From NCBI GenBank assembly GCA_019314105.1, contig JAFCZY010000102.1:1-7651 (forward strand): a stretch of DNA of 7,651 bases, written 5' to 3'. The position numbers and the translations under genes were made by a program. The DNA comes from Deltaproteobacteria bacterium (GTDB lineage: Bacteria > Desulfobacterota > Desulfobacteria > Desulfobacterales > Desulfobacteraceae). The notes under the pieces were generated by a model, which saw nothing but the letters and a program-made list of their open reading frames with translations, did not search any database and was not told the origin of the DNA. Below are positions 7,508 through 7,651 of this stretch, in pieces; position 1 is the first letter of the stretch, and each line of letters begins with the position of its first letter.

Positions 7508-7651
<144 letters not shown>

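Overview
The window comes from a moderately AT-rich bacterial chromosome. It holds the 3' part of a giant lipid or polyketide synthase gene on the + strand, facing the 3' end of a ribosomal RNA operon on the - strand. The rRNA sequences and the style of the synthase suggest a Desulfobacterota (deltaproteobacterial, Desulfobacteraceae-like) organism. This is an inference from remembered family sequences; no search was run.

Positions 1-6771 are one open frame, cut by the left edge of the window inside the first domain. Residues are numbered here from nt 1 (residue n starts at nt 3n-2). The frame encodes, in order: ketosynthase (KS), malonyl/acyltransferase (MAT), a long linker with a helical or coiled-coil stretch, two tandem acyl carrier proteins (ACP), ketoreductase (KR) with its structural N-terminal half, a polyketide-synthase-type double-hotdog dehydratase (PS-DH), and a FabA-like hotdog domain. 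The first part is the domain order of PfaA from polyunsaturated fatty acid (PUFA/secondary lipid) synthases. The last domain belongs, in the classical system, to the separate protein PfaC. Motif residues of KS, MAT, both ACPs, KR and PS-DH are all present.

At about nt 6725-6740 the reading frame breaks. Positions 6722-7222, in the +1-shifted frame, encode the second FabA-like dehydratase, the partner of the preceding domain, with its His/Glu pair. Removing one A from the A5 run at 6732-6736 would give one continuous protein of about 2406 residues within the window. The break is either a real mutation or split, or a sequence error.

Positions 7259-7300 form a strong hairpin whose T-rich tract lies on the - strand side; it is the terminator of the rRNA operon. 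A 5S rRNA gene (about 7311-7434, - strand) follows. It carries a perfect 8-bp tandem duplication near its 5' end. A 71-bp spacer without a tRNA separates it from the 3' end of the 23S rRNA gene (about 7508 to the window edge, - strand). Transcription of the operon runs 23S, 5S, terminator, converging on the synthase gene.

As a whole, the synthase would build an acyl chain iteratively on its two ACPs: condensation by KS, loading by MAT, ketoreduction by KR, and dehydration or isomerisation by the three hotdog regions. No enoylreductase, chain-length factor or thioesterase is visible. These would have to come from genes outside the window.
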